A stretch of 10,171 bases of DNA from Betaproteobacteria bacterium TMED156 (lineage in GTDB: Bacteria > Pseudomonadota > Gammaproteobacteria > Burkholderiales > Burkholderiaceae_A): positions 1 through 10,171 of the forward strand of contig NHHF01000011.1 of NCBI GenBank assembly GCA_002171155.1, in the 5' to 3' direction. The notes beneath the pieces were generated by a model. That model saw only the letters and a program-made list of their open reading frames with translations, searched no databases and was not told the origin of the DNA. Numbering within the stretch: position 1 is the first letter of the stretch; each line of letters begins with the position of its first letter. A program made the translations under genes and the position numbers. Below, piece by piece: positions 1 to 7,149 of this stretch.

Positions 1-629
1 TTACAGATAATTCAAATTCTTTAACAGTTTTGTTCTATGTCTTCTCGACAATCCTGATTTATGCGTCCATAAAAGTCATAACGTCAAAAAACCCTGTTCA
101 CTCTGCAATGTATCTTGTTTTAACCTTCTTCTCGGCGTCTGCAATTTGGATAATGCTACAGGCAGAATTTTTGGCAATTACTCTTGTTCTTGTTTATGTG
201 GGTGCTGTTATGGTTTTGTTTCTTTTTGTAGTTATGATGGCTTCAACTAAAAATCTTGATAAATTAAGAAAAGGGTTTTGGTCAAACTTATCAGTAGCTG
301 GACCAGTTGGGTTGTTAGTAGTTTTTGAAATGGGTGCTATCATTATTTATAATTTCCAAGATGTTGAACCCAGGGTTACTTATCAAGTTTCTTCGAGTAA
401 TACTTATCAATTGGGACTACTTTTATACACAAAGTATTTTTACCCTTTTCAGATAGCAGCTGTACTATTACTTTTAGCAATGGTCGCAGCAATAGCTTTG
501 ACTATTAGAGGAAGAAAAAAAGATGCGAAGGGTCAAAACCCTTCTTCTCAAGTTAAAGTAAATCCCAAAGAGAGAGTTAGTCTTATTGATGTTATTCCTG
601 ATAATGATTTTGATTCAGAAAAAAAATAG
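1..629 (+). CDS. nuoJ: NADH-quinone oxidoreductase subunit J (5' end outside window)
   Basis: Membrane-arm subunit of respiratory complex I, lying between the quinone site and the antiporter-like subunits. The frame is open from position 3 to the left edge, with no ATG or GTG in view. The only start inside the window is TTG at 30, which would cut into the first membrane helix, so the true start is probably just upstream. Counting from that TTG, residues 46-70 carry the NuoJ signature (EFLAI, then [16 protein letters not shown]), the helix that in known structures contains a pi-bulge near the conserved Tyr. Five hydrophobic segments are visible, the last at about residues 139-159. A basic tail follows, with the QVKV...ERVSL motif common in betaproteobacterial NuoJ and then a short acidic end. 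nuoK follows after 26 nt. The identification is secure; only the start is unknown. Confidence 0.95.
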   Translation, partial: TDNSNSLTVLFYVFSTILIYASIKVITSKNPVHSAMYLVLTFFSASAIWIMLQAEFLAITLVLVYVGAVMVLFLFVVMMASTKNLDKLRKGFWSNLSVAGPVGLLVVFEMGAIIIYNFQDVEPRVTYQVSSSNTYQLGLLLYTKYFYPFQIAAVLLLLAMVAAIALTIRGRKKDAKGQNPSSQVKVNPKERVSLIDVIPDNDFDSEKK

Positions 630-643
630 ATTTTGCATTCTTT

Positions 644-649
644 AAAGGA
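644..649 (+). promoter_or_regulatory. Ribosome binding site of nuoK (decides a TTG start)
   Basis: AAAGGA lies 6 nt before TTG at 656. The next in-frame ATG is codon 24, past the first membrane helix, so this site fixes the TTG as the start. Confidence 0.7.
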
Positions 650-655
650 ATTTGT

Positions 656-958
656 TTGACTCTTGCACATTTTTTGACTCTTGCGGCAATACTATTTTCC
701 ATTAGCATAGTGGGTGTATTTATGAATAGGAAAAACATAATTGTATTGTTGATGTCAATTGAACTTATGCTATTGGCGGTAAATATCAATTTTGTTGCAT
801 TCTCCTATTATTTAGGTGATCTTTCTGGTCAAATATTTGTATTTTTTATTTTAACTGTTGCTGCTGCTGAGGCTGCAATAGGACTTGCAATCCTCGTGGG
901 TTTATTTAGAAATTTAAAAACAGTACAAGTTGATCAACTTCAGCAACTTAAAGGATAG
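656..958 (+). CDS. nuoK: NADH-quinone oxidoreductase subunit K
   Basis: Small three-helix subunit of the complex I membrane arm (related to MrpC) that links the quinone-side module to NuoN. It is 100 residues, the family's normal length. Glu36 (in [10 protein letters not shown]) and Glu72 (in [12 protein letters not shown]) match the two buried glutamates needed for coupling in E. coli NuoK. The conserved cytoplasmic loop MNRKN is at 23-27 and the C-terminus is QLKG, as in betaproteobacterial homologues. The start is TTG, supported by the AAAGGA site 6 nt upstream and by the conserved MTLAHFL N-terminus. The stop lies 3 nt before the nuoL start, so the two are probably translationally coupled. 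I see nothing unusual in the protein. Confidence 0.97.
   Translation: MTLAHFLTLAAILFSISIVGVFMNRKNIIVLLMSIELMLLAVNINFVAFSYYLGDLSGQIFVFFILTVAAAEAAIGLAILVGLFRNLKTVQVDQLQQLKG
950..955 (+). promoter_or_regulatory. Ribosome binding site of nuoL inside the last codons of nuoK
   Basis: AAAGGA, formed by the final Lys-Gly codons of nuoK, lies 6 nt before the TTG start of nuoL at 962. The arrangement is identical to that of nuoK. The next in-frame ATG in nuoL is codon 41, too late for the conserved N-terminus. Confidence 0.65.
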
Positions 959-961
959 CAA

Positions 962-2911
962 TTGAAATCTATTCTTATTTTTATTCCTCTTTTACCACTG
1001 TTAGGTGCAGCTATCACTGGTTTTTTTGGAAAAAAGTTGACTACAACTTATGCTCATAGGTTAGCTATACTATTTGTGTTGATGTCAACTTGTCTATCCT
1101 TATATGTTCTTGGAGATGTCCTAGGAAAAAATTTTTATGAGTTTAGCCTTTTTACTTGGGCTCAAATTGGAGAATTGAAATTTGAAATTGGCTTTTTAGT
1201 CGACTCGCTTACGGCCCTTATGATGCTAGTAGTCACTTCAGTTTCATTAATGGTTCACATTTACACCATAGGTTATATGAAGGGTGACCCAGGTTACAGA
1301 AGATTTTTTTCTTACATATCGTTGTTCACATTTGCAATGTTGATGTTGGTTATGAGTAATAACCTTTTACAGTTATTTTTTGGGTGGGAAGCAGTCGGTT
1401 TAGTATCGTATTTACTGATTGGGTTTTGGTTTAAAAAAGAAACTGCAATTCATGCTAGTTTAAAAGCTTTTTTAGTAAACAGAGTTGGTGATGTGGGCTT
1501 TTTAATGGGTATAGGTCTAGTCGTTTACTTTACTGGTTCTTTAAATTACATGGAAATTTTCGATTCTGTTTCAATATTAGTTGACCGTGAATATTCACTT
1601 TTTGATTGGTGGAGTGTTTCACTTTTAACAATTATTTGTATTTGTCTTTTTATTGGTGCCATGGGGAAATCTGCGCAATTTCCTCTTCATGTCTGGCTTC
1701 CTGACTCCATGGAGGGACCTACACCAATTTCTGCGCTAATTCATGCTGCTACTATGGTTACTGCAGGTATATTCATGGTCTCAAGAATGTCGCCAATTTT
1801 TGAACTTTCCGAACATGCTTTAATTTTTATAATGATTATTGGGTCTATAACTGCACTATTTATGGGTATTTTAGGTATGGTGCAAAATGATATAAAAAAA
1901 GTTGTTGCTTATTCAACTCTTTCCCAATTAGGTTACATGACAGTTGCTCTAGGAGCTTCTGCCTATTCTCTGGCAATGTTTCACTTAATAACTCATGCTT
2001 TTTTTAAAGCTTTACTGTTTCTTGCAGCTGGATCTGTAATTATTGGTATGCATCACGAACAGGACATAAGAAAAATGGGTGGTTTATATAAATTTATGCC
2101 AATCACTTGGGTTGTTAGTCTCATTGGTACACTTTCGTTAATTGGTTTTCCTTTTCTATCTGGGTTTTATTCCAAAGACTTAATAATTCTTGCTGTTGGG
2201 GTTTCAAATAGTGGTTTTGCTGGCTTTGTCCATCTTGTTCTTGAAATAGGAGTATTTATAACTGCTTTTTATAGTTTTAGAATGTTTTTACTGGTTTTTC
2301 ATGGAACACCAAGATTTTCTTTGGATAAAAATGCTCCACATGAATCAAATTTTGTAGTTGTATTACCACTGATTTTGTTGGCTATACCTTCTATATTTCT
2401 AGGAGGTGTTATTTTTGAGCCATTAGTTTTTTCTAGCTGGCTAGATGATGCAATATATATATCTCCAAACCATGATTTTTTAATTAACATGGATTTTGTT
2501 TCCTCTAGCTTTTTTGAATTTGCTTTACATGGGTTTTCTACACCAACATTTTGGTTGCTTCTTTCAGGGGTTATATGTGCATATTTAATTGTGATAATTT
2601 TTCCAAAATCTGCAGCTTATCTTTCTAAAAACTTTCCTCGGTTAAATATTTTACTAAAAGAAAAATATTATCTTGATAGATTTAACTTCTGGTTTTTCGC
2701 TTCCGGAAGTCGATTGATAGGAGAAAAACTTTTTAAATTCTCAGATAGAGCATTAATAGATGACTTGTTAGTAAATGGAACAGCAAAATTAGTTAGTAGG
2801 GCGGGTTTGTTAATGCGAATTGCTCAAACTGGATATCTCTATCATTATGCAATTGTGATGTTCTTAGCAATTGCGTTAATGCTTTGGTGGTTTATACCTG
2901 AGTCTAATTAA
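962..2911 (+). CDS. nuoL: NADH-quinone oxidoreductase subunit L
   Basis: Distal antiporter-like proton-pumping subunit of complex I. It is 649 residues, slightly longer than E. coli NuoL (613). The conserved channel residues are visible: Glu143 in GWEAVGLVSYLLIGFWF, Lys236 in MGKSAQFPLHVWLPD, His261 in ALIHAATMVTAGI, His341/His345/Lys349 in HLITHAFFKALLF, and Lys405 in SGFYSKD. These correspond to E. coli E144, K229, H254, H334, H338, K342 and K399. The region after about residue 500 should hold the long lateral helix and final transmembrane segment typical of NuoL. The start is TTG, supported by the AAAGGA site and by the conserved FIPLLPLLGAAITG N-terminus. It sits between nuoK (3-nt gap) and nuoM (30-nt gap). 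Confidence 0.97.
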   Translation: MKSILIFIPLLPLLGAAITGFFGKKLTTTYAHRLAILFVLMSTCLSLYVLGDVLGKNFYEFSLFTWAQIGELKFEIGFLVDSLTALMMLVVTSVSLMVHIYTIGYMKGDPGYRRFFSYISLFTFAMLMLVMSNNLLQLFFGWEAVGLVSYLLIGFWFKKETAIHASLKAFLVNRVGDVGFLMGIGLVVYFTGSLNYMEIFDSVSILVDREYSLFDWWSVSLLTIICICLFIGAMGKSAQFPLHVWLPDSMEGPTPISALIHAATMVTAGIFMVSRMSPIFELSEHALIFIMIIGSITALFMGILGMVQNDIKKVVAYSTLSQLGYMTVALGASAYSLAMFHLITHAFFKALLFLAAGSVIIGMHHEQDIRKMGGLYKFMPITWVVSLIGTLSLIGFPFLSGFYSKDLIILAVGVSNSGFAGFVHLVLEIGVFITAFYSFRMFLLVFHGTPRFSLDKNAPHESNFVVVLPLILLAIPSIFLGGVIFEPLVFSSWLDDAIYISPNHDFLINMDFVSSSFFEFALHGFSTPTFWLLLSGVICAYLIVIIFPKSAAYLSKNFPRLNILLKEKYYLDRFNFWFFASGSRLIGEKLFKFSDRALIDDLLVNGTAKLVSRAGLLMRIAQTGYLYHYAIVMFLAIALMLWWFIPESN

Positions 2912-2941
2912 TTTAAATTTTCATATTTAATCATATATATC

Positions 2942-4522
2942 ATGTCACTAAACTTGATAAATTCAACAATTCCATGGTTGTCAATTGCAATCTGGATGCC
3001 AATATTATCTGGAATTTTTGTTGTTTATATTGGAGGAAAAACCTTTAATTTTTCTTCTCAAAATGTAAAATTTCTATCATTGTTGTTTTCAGTTATCAGT
3101 TTAATATTAACAATTGTACCAATTTTTATATTTGATCCTAAAATTGATGCTTTTCAATTAGTCGAGAAAATTAAATGGATTGAACGTTTTAATATAGAAT
3201 ATTTTTTAGGAATCGACGGAATTTCTCTTTGGTTCCTTCCTCTTGCTTCTTTCATGACATTACTTGTTATTGTCGCTTCATGGGACAACATTAAAAAAAA
3301 TATTTCGCTTTACATGGGAAGTTTCCTAATTTTGTCTGGTTTAATGATTGGTGTTTTTTCAGCCCTTGATGGATTACTTTTTTATCTGTTTTTTGAGGCA
3401 ACGCTTATTCCTATGTACTTTATTATTGGAATATGGGGCGGACCGCGCAGAGTTTACGCAGCCTTTAAGTTTTTTCTTTATACATTTCTTGGCTCAATTT
3501 TAGCTTTGCTAGCAATTATTTATTTATACATCGACTCGGGATCTTTCTCTATTATAGATTGGCATGTTCTCCCATTAAGTTTAACTGTTCAAATTTATAT
3601 TTTTAGTGCTTTTTTTCTAGCTTTTGCCGTTAAAATTCCTATGTGGCCTGTTCATACATGGTTACCTGATGCGCATGTAGAGGCTCCCACAGGTGGCTCT
3701 ATAGTTTTGGCAGCAATAATGCTTAAGTTGGGCGGTTATGGATTTTTGCGTTTTTCTTTGCCCATTTCTCCAGATGCATCTCAATATTTATCTCCAATAA
3801 TTCTCACTCTCTCGTTAATAGCTATTGTTTACATTGGCCTTGTGGCTTTAGTGCAAAAAGATATGAAAAAATTAGTTGCTTATTCTTCAGTTGCACACAT
3901 GGGTTTTGTTACCTTAGGATTTTTCTTTTTTTCGAACTTAGGCTTTTATGGTGGAATAGTTCAGATGATTTCACATGGTTTTATTTCCGGTGCCATGTTT
4001 TTTTGCATTGGTGTTCTATACGACAGAATGCACTCAAGAGAAATTTCTGATTACAGTGGAGTTGCAAATAAAATGCCCATTTTTGCTTCCTTTTTTGTTT
4101 TTTTTGCTATGGCAAATGCTGGCCTTCCAGGAACAAGTGGTTTTGTGGGTGAGTTTTTTGTCATTTTGGCAGCTTTGGAAAAAAACTTTTGGATAGGATT
4201 GCTAGCTGCTCTTACCCTTATTTTGGGAGCTTCTTATTCACTATGGTTGGTAAAAAGAGTAATTTTTGGTGAAGTCAAAAACGAAAAAGTTGAAAAATTA
4301 ATGGATCTTAGCCCGAGAGAATTTTTTTTAATGCTTTTGTTATCATTATTTGTTTTAATTATTGGTATAAAACCAGGAATATTAACTGATAAAATGAGTG
4401 TCTCAATCGATAGGCTTATAGATCAGTTAGAGTATGGCAAAAGTGTTTCTAAACACTCAATTTTATCCAGTTCGATTGAAGTATCTTCAAAGAATACATT
4501 TCTTTCTGGAACATCAAAATGA
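2942..4522 (+). CDS. nuoM: NADH-quinone oxidoreductase subunit M
   Basis: Middle antiporter-like proton-pumping subunit of complex I. It is 526 residues (E. coli NuoM has 509). Glu152 in FEATLIPMYFIIGIWGG, Lys231 in KIPMWPVHTWLPDAHVEAPT, Lys262 in MLKLGGYG, His345 in ISHGFISGAMF and Glu404 in SGFVGEF match the essential charged residues of the half-channels. After the last membrane segment (about 462-479) there is a polar tail of roughly 45 residues. Its final 26 are rich in Ser and Lys, with no helix or motif I recognise, and I infer this is a lineage-specific extension. The ATG start has no Shine-Dalgarno-like sequence in the AT-only stretch before it. The stop overlaps the nuoN start by 4 nt (ATGA). 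Confidence 0.97.
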   Translation: MSLNLINSTIPWLSIAIWMPILSGIFVVYIGGKTFNFSSQNVKFLSLLFSVISLILTIVPIFIFDPKIDAFQLVEKIKWIERFNIEYFLGIDGISLWFLPLASFMTLLVIVASWDNIKKNISLYMGSFLILSGLMIGVFSALDGLLFYLFFEATLIPMYFIIGIWGGPRRVYAAFKFFLYTFLGSILALLAIIYLYIDSGSFSIIDWHVLPLSLTVQIYIFSAFFLAFAVKIPMWPVHTWLPDAHVEAPTGGSIVLAAIMLKLGGYGFLRFSLPISPDASQYLSPIILTLSLIAIVYIGLVALVQKDMKKLVAYSSVAHMGFVTLGFFFFSNLGFYGGIVQMISHGFISGAMFFCIGVLYDRMHSREISDYSGVANKMPIFASFFVFFAMANAGLPGTSGFVGEFFVILAALEKNFWIGLLAALTLILGASYSLWLVKRVIFGEVKNEKVEKLMDLSPREFFLMLLLSLFVLIIGIKPGILTDKMSVSIDRLIDQLEYGKSVSKHSILSSSIEVSSKNTFLSGTSK

Positions 4523-6015
4523 CTAGTTTTGTAACCTTAAAAACACATTTGCTATTTCCAGAACTATACCTGTTTTTCTTAATGGTAATTTATTTAATTT
4601 CTACCCTTTTTGTTAAATCTTTACATTTACAAAAATTAAATTTTCTTTTAATTTTTTTACTTCTTCCTCTTGGAGTTTACCAACTATTTTATTTTTCTGA
4701 AGTTGTTCAACAATTAGCAATGAATGGAATGTATATTCATGACTCGCTTTCTTACTTCTTAAAATCTATTTCAGTTTTTTTGATAGTTATGTTGTTAATT
4801 TACTCATCAAAATATACAAATATTATAGGTATTAATAGTGCTGAATTTAATTTACTAAGTCTTTTCTCTTTACTCGGACAATTTATTATTATTTCAGCCA
4901 ACAATTTGCTGACTATTTATCTAGGAATCGAATTGCTTTCCCTTGCTCTAATTTCGGTCGTTGCTCTCAGGAGAAACAGTAATGTTTCCTCTGAGGCGGC
5001 AATGAAGTATTTTGTACTAGCTGCTCTAGCATCAGGTTTCATGCTCTATGGGATGTCAATGATATATGGAATTACTGGCTCGTTAGATTTGCTTTTTATT
5101 TCTGATTATATAGTCTCTGAAAATATAAATAACATGGTTTTAGTTTTCGGTTTGGTTTTTCTAATTTCTGGCATTGGTTTTAAGTTTGGAGCAGTTCCAT
5201 TTCACATGTGGGTTCCTGATGTATATGAGGGTTCTTCATTCTCAACTGCACTTCTTCTAGGAGCAGCTCCTAAGATTGCAGCGATAGCACTTTTGTTAAG
5301 ACTACTCGCAGAGGGTCTTCCTGAGTTGTCTCAACACTGGGAAAAAATGTTGTTGATTATGGGACTTTTATCTATCATTTTAGGAAATTTTGTGGCTATT
5401 GCTCAAAGCAATATTAAAAGGTTATTAGGATATTCAACTATTGGCCACGTTGGATTCATATTATTAGCTTTTGGTTCTGGTTTTTTAAAACAAAATTATG
5501 AAGGTGCCCTGGATGCGTATTCGTCTATGCTATTTTATGTCATAACCTACACTTTTTCTGTTACGGGTGCATTTGGTGTGTTGTTAATTATTAACAAAGA
5601 TGAAAAAGATAAAGACAATATAAACGATTTAAAAGGCCTATTACAAAAAAATCCTGTTGCTGCATGGTGTATGGTGGCTTTCATGTTCTCCATGGCTGGC
5701 GTTCCTCCAGCCGTAGGGTTTTATGCAAAATTTGTGGTTCTTGAATCATTAATTTCATCAGATTATCTTCTAATTGTTGTCCTGGCGGCATTATCGTCAG
5801 TAGTTGGAGCGTTTTATTATCTGAGAATTGTTAAGATTATTTTATTTGACAATGACGAAAAAAATAAATCAATTTTCTATGACGATAAAGAAATTGCATT
5901 TTTTCCAAAATTTTTAATTAGCATTAATGGTTTATCAATTATTATTTTGGGTTTATTTCCTGGTCCAATTATGAACATTTGTTCCAATGCTGTTACAAAC
6001 TCTTTAGTCTTTTAA
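4519..6015 (+). CDS. nuoN: NADH-quinone oxidoreductase subunit N
   Basis: Third antiporter-like proton-pumping subunit of complex I, next to NuoK in the membrane arm. It is 498 residues (E. coli NuoN has 485). Glu138 in YLGIELLSLALI, Lys222 in FKFGAVPFHMWVPDVYEG, Lys252 in AAPKIAAI and Lys404 in VGFYAKF match the conserved channel residues. The segment after DVYEG reads SSFSTALLL, where many proteobacterial NuoN have an APTAVT-type sequence; the channel residues around it are intact. The ATG overlaps the nuoM stop by 4 nt, so translation is probably coupled. The stop codon TAA runs directly into the AAAAAAC repeat array. This is the last nuo gene, but there is no terminator hairpin behind it. 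Confidence 0.97.
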   Translation: MTSFVTLKTHLLFPELYLFFLMVIYLISTLFVKSLHLQKLNFLLIFLLLPLGVYQLFYFSEVVQQLAMNGMYIHDSLSYFLKSISVFLIVMLLIYSSKYTNIIGINSAEFNLLSLFSLLGQFIIISANNLLTIYLGIELLSLALISVVALRRNSNVSSEAAMKYFVLAALASGFMLYGMSMIYGITGSLDLLFISDYIVSENINNMVLVFGLVFLISGIGFKFGAVPFHMWVPDVYEGSSFSTALLLGAAPKIAAIALLLRLLAEGLPELSQHWEKMLLIMGLLSIILGNFVAIAQSNIKRLLGYSTIGHVGFILLAFGSGFLKQNYEGALDAYSSMLFYVITYTFSVTGAFGVLLIINKDEKDKDNINDLKGLLQKNPVAAWCMVAFMFSMAGVPPAVGFYAKFVVLESLISSDYLLIVVLAALSSVVGAFYYLRIVKIILFDNDEKNKSIFYDDKEIAFFPKFLISINGLSIIILGLFPGPIMNICSNAVTNSLVF

Positions 6016-6054
6016 AAACAAAAAACAAAAAACAAAAAACAAAAAACAAAAAAC
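6014..6054 (+). repeat. Tandem heptamer array (AAAAAAC)n filling the nuoN-nudix spacer
   Basis: Cytosines at 6019, 6026, 6033, 6040, 6047 and 6054 are spaced exactly 7 nt apart, with only A between them. This gives five full AAAAAAC units plus a first unit one A short. The array starts within the TAA stop of nuoN and ends one base before the nudix ATG at 6056. It holds no Shine-Dalgarno-like sequence and no G or T. It is a simple-sequence tract prone to slippage. Unit gain or loss would change the nuoN-nudix distance without altering either protein. Confidence 0.97.
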
Positions 6055-6055
6055 A

Positions 6056-6667
6056 ATGATTCAAGATTTAAGACCCAAGCAACTTTTAGATGAAAATGCA
6101 ACTCACTTGGAGGAAAAAAGGTTAACTGGGGAGTCATTACATGAAGGTAGTTTTTTAAAAATTCACAGTGATAAAGTGATTACATCGGATGGCTGTAAAT
6201 CAGTTAGAGAATATGCTGTTCATCCCGGAGCTGTCGCAATTTTGCCATTTATCAATGAAAATACATTATTATTCGAAAGACAATGGAGGTATCCGATAAA
6301 TAGAAGCTTTTTAGAATTTCCAGCTGGTAAAATTGATTATGGAGAAGTTCCTATTGCTGCAGCAAAAAGAGAACTTCTCGAAGAAACTGGATATAAAGCA
6401 GATGAGTGGGCTTTTCTGGGGGAGTTCCATCCAGTAACTTCTTATTCAACAGAGGTAATATTTTTATACATGGCTAGGAGTATGACAAAAATAAATCTGC
6501 AAAAAACCGACGATGGTGAATGTATTGATTTATTAACACTTTCTTGTGATAAATTTTTTAATTTTATTGAAAATAACAAAATAACTGATGCAAAAACAAT
6601 TTCTATGGGATTCTGGTTGTTAAGATATATTAATGGCAAATTTTTTCCAACATGGAGAAGGTATTAA
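6056..6667 (+). CDS. Nudix hydrolase, ADP-ribose pyrophosphatase-like
   Basis: Cytoplasmic Nudix hydrolase of 203 residues, most like the ADP-ribose/nucleoside-diphosphate-sugar pyrophosphatases, which would cleave ADP-ribose to AMP and ribose 5-phosphate. The Nudix box is complete (pattern GX5EX7REUXEEXGU): Gly91, Glu97, Arg105-Glu106, Glu109-Glu110 and Gly112. It is preceded by EFPAGKID, typical of the ADPRase group. Upstream are REYAVHPGAVAILP (51-64) and LFERQWRYP (72-80), also typical. The substrate is inferred from family resemblance. From memory, a Nudix gene behind nuoN is a betaproteobacterial arrangement, and a role in clearing NAD breakdown products next to NADH dehydrogenase is plausible but unproven. 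ATG at 6056 is the only ATG giving a full domain; it lies one base after the heptamer array and lacks a normal ribosome binding site. About 16 residues precede the region conserved in homologues. Confidence 0.92.
   Translation: MIQDLRPKQLLDENATHLEEKRLTGESLHEGSFLKIHSDKVITSDGCKSVREYAVHPGAVAILPFINENTLLFERQWRYPINRSFLEFPAGKIDYGEVPIAAAKRELLEETGYKADEWAFLGEFHPVTSYSTEVIFLYMARSMTKINLQKTDDGECIDLLTLSCDKFFNFIENNKITDAKTISMGFWLLRYINGKFFPTWRRY
6654..6661 (+). promoter_or_regulatory. Ribosome binding site favouring the GTG start at 6670
   Basis: GGAGAAGG, inside the last codons of nudix, sits 8 nt before GTG at 6670. The alternative ATG at 6652 has only a pyrimidine-rich stretch upstream and would begin before this site, so the GTG start is preferred. 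Confidence 0.6.
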
Positions 6668-6669
6668 TT

Positions 6670-6906
6670 GTGACTGAAAGTATTCCTAATAAAGAACAAA
6701 TCATGGATTCTAATGAATTAGCTGGAATTCAAAAAAACAATCTTGACAGAGAATCAGAAATTAAAAAAGAAACTGAAAAGCTAAATAAAGTTGTTAATGT
6801 TATATTAAAATCTCGACAGATTGAAAAAGCAAGTATTAAATCTGAAAAAAAGGTAATTAAAAGTGGATCAAAAGGTTTAAAAGAAAATAAAAGTGATAAA
6901 AAATGA
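6670..6906 (+). CDS. Small lysine-rich hypothetical protein
   Basis: I do not recognise this gene. From the preferred GTG start it encodes 78 residues; from ATG at 6652, overlapping nudix by 16 nt, it would encode 84. About 17 residues are Lys, concentrated in the C-terminal half, while the first half is mixed acidic and polar. There is no Phe, Tyr, Trp, His or Cys. Apart from one short possibly amphipathic stretch (about LNKVVNVIL), it looks disordered. It has no signal peptide or membrane segment. The charge pattern would suit nucleic-acid or acidic-surface binding, but that is only a guess. Its strong ribosome binding site, 2-nt gap from nudix and 4-nt ATGA overlap with the next gene argue that it is translated. 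The A-rich codons could also exaggerate Lys content in an AT-rich genome. Confidence 0.6.
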   Translation: MTESIPNKEQIMDSNELAGIQKNNLDRESEIKKETEKLNKVVNVILKSRQIEKASIKSEKKVIKSGSKGLKENKSDKK

Positions 6907-7103
6907 ATCGTAGAGTTTATTTATTAATTATTGCAATAATTTTTTTTGGTTTTATTTCTTTATGTGTAAGATTTCACTCGCAAGAAATACAAGATTCTAG
7001 AGACAAAATTAGAAAACAAGGTTTATTTCTTGTTCAAATTTATAAACTTTTAGGGTCTGATGCTGTAGTGAGGCACAATGCTATGTTGGGTGAGAGAAGA
7101 TAA
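6903..7103 (+). CDS. Small single-pass membrane protein, hypothetical
   Basis: I do not recognise this gene. It encodes 66 residues: a short basic N-terminus (MNRR), one strongly hydrophobic segment at about residues 5-22, then a charged helical region (about 23-46) and a basic C-terminal tail ending GERR. The Arg residues before the helix predict the N-terminus inside and the C-terminal part in the periplasm. A Cys at the end of the hydrophobic stretch (ISLC) is a poor lipobox because the residue before it is Leu, so a signal anchor is more likely than a lipoprotein. The ATG overlaps the stop of the preceding lysine-rich gene by 4 nt, implying translational coupling. It is the last gene on this strand before the convergent lipoprotein gene. 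Confidence 0.55.
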   Translation: MNRRVYLLIIAIIFFGFISLCVRFHSQEIQDSRDKIRKQGLFLVQIYKLLGSDAVVRHNAMLGERR

Positions 7104-7113
7104 AAATTTTTAT
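7100..7113. other. AT palindrome in the convergent gap
   Basis: ATAAAAATTTTTAT is a perfect 14-nt palindrome covering the stop codon of the small membrane protein gene, in the gap between converging genes. It could form a weak AT-only hairpin, but it lacks the GC stem of a normal intrinsic terminator. No better terminator is visible in 7104-7149. Confidence 0.3.
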
Positions 7114-7149
7114 TTGTCAAAAATACTAACATATTGATAAATGGGTGAA

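Noticed and set aside
30..32. TTG at 30 as the real nuoJ start
   Set aside because: The frame stays open to the left edge, the TTG cuts into the first conserved helix, and no ribosome binding site precedes it.
3975..4196. Open frame overlapping nuoM in another frame
   Set aside because: It is shorter, lies entirely within the well-conserved nuoM coding region, and has no ribosome binding site or family resemblance.
6014..6054. Repeat array as a CRISPR or origin iteron cluster
   Set aside because: The unit is only 7 nt, there are no spacers, and it contains only A and C. It is a simple tandem repeat.
6012..6060. Transcription terminator after nuoN
   Set aside because: The spacer has no G or T, so no RNA hairpin can form and no T-run follows.
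6107..6121. GGAGG followed by A/G-rich sequence inside nudix as the true ribosome binding site
   Set aside because: No in-frame start lies 5-12 nt downstream. The ATG at 6140 is out of frame and opens only a few codons. TTG at 6107 precedes the motif rather than following it.
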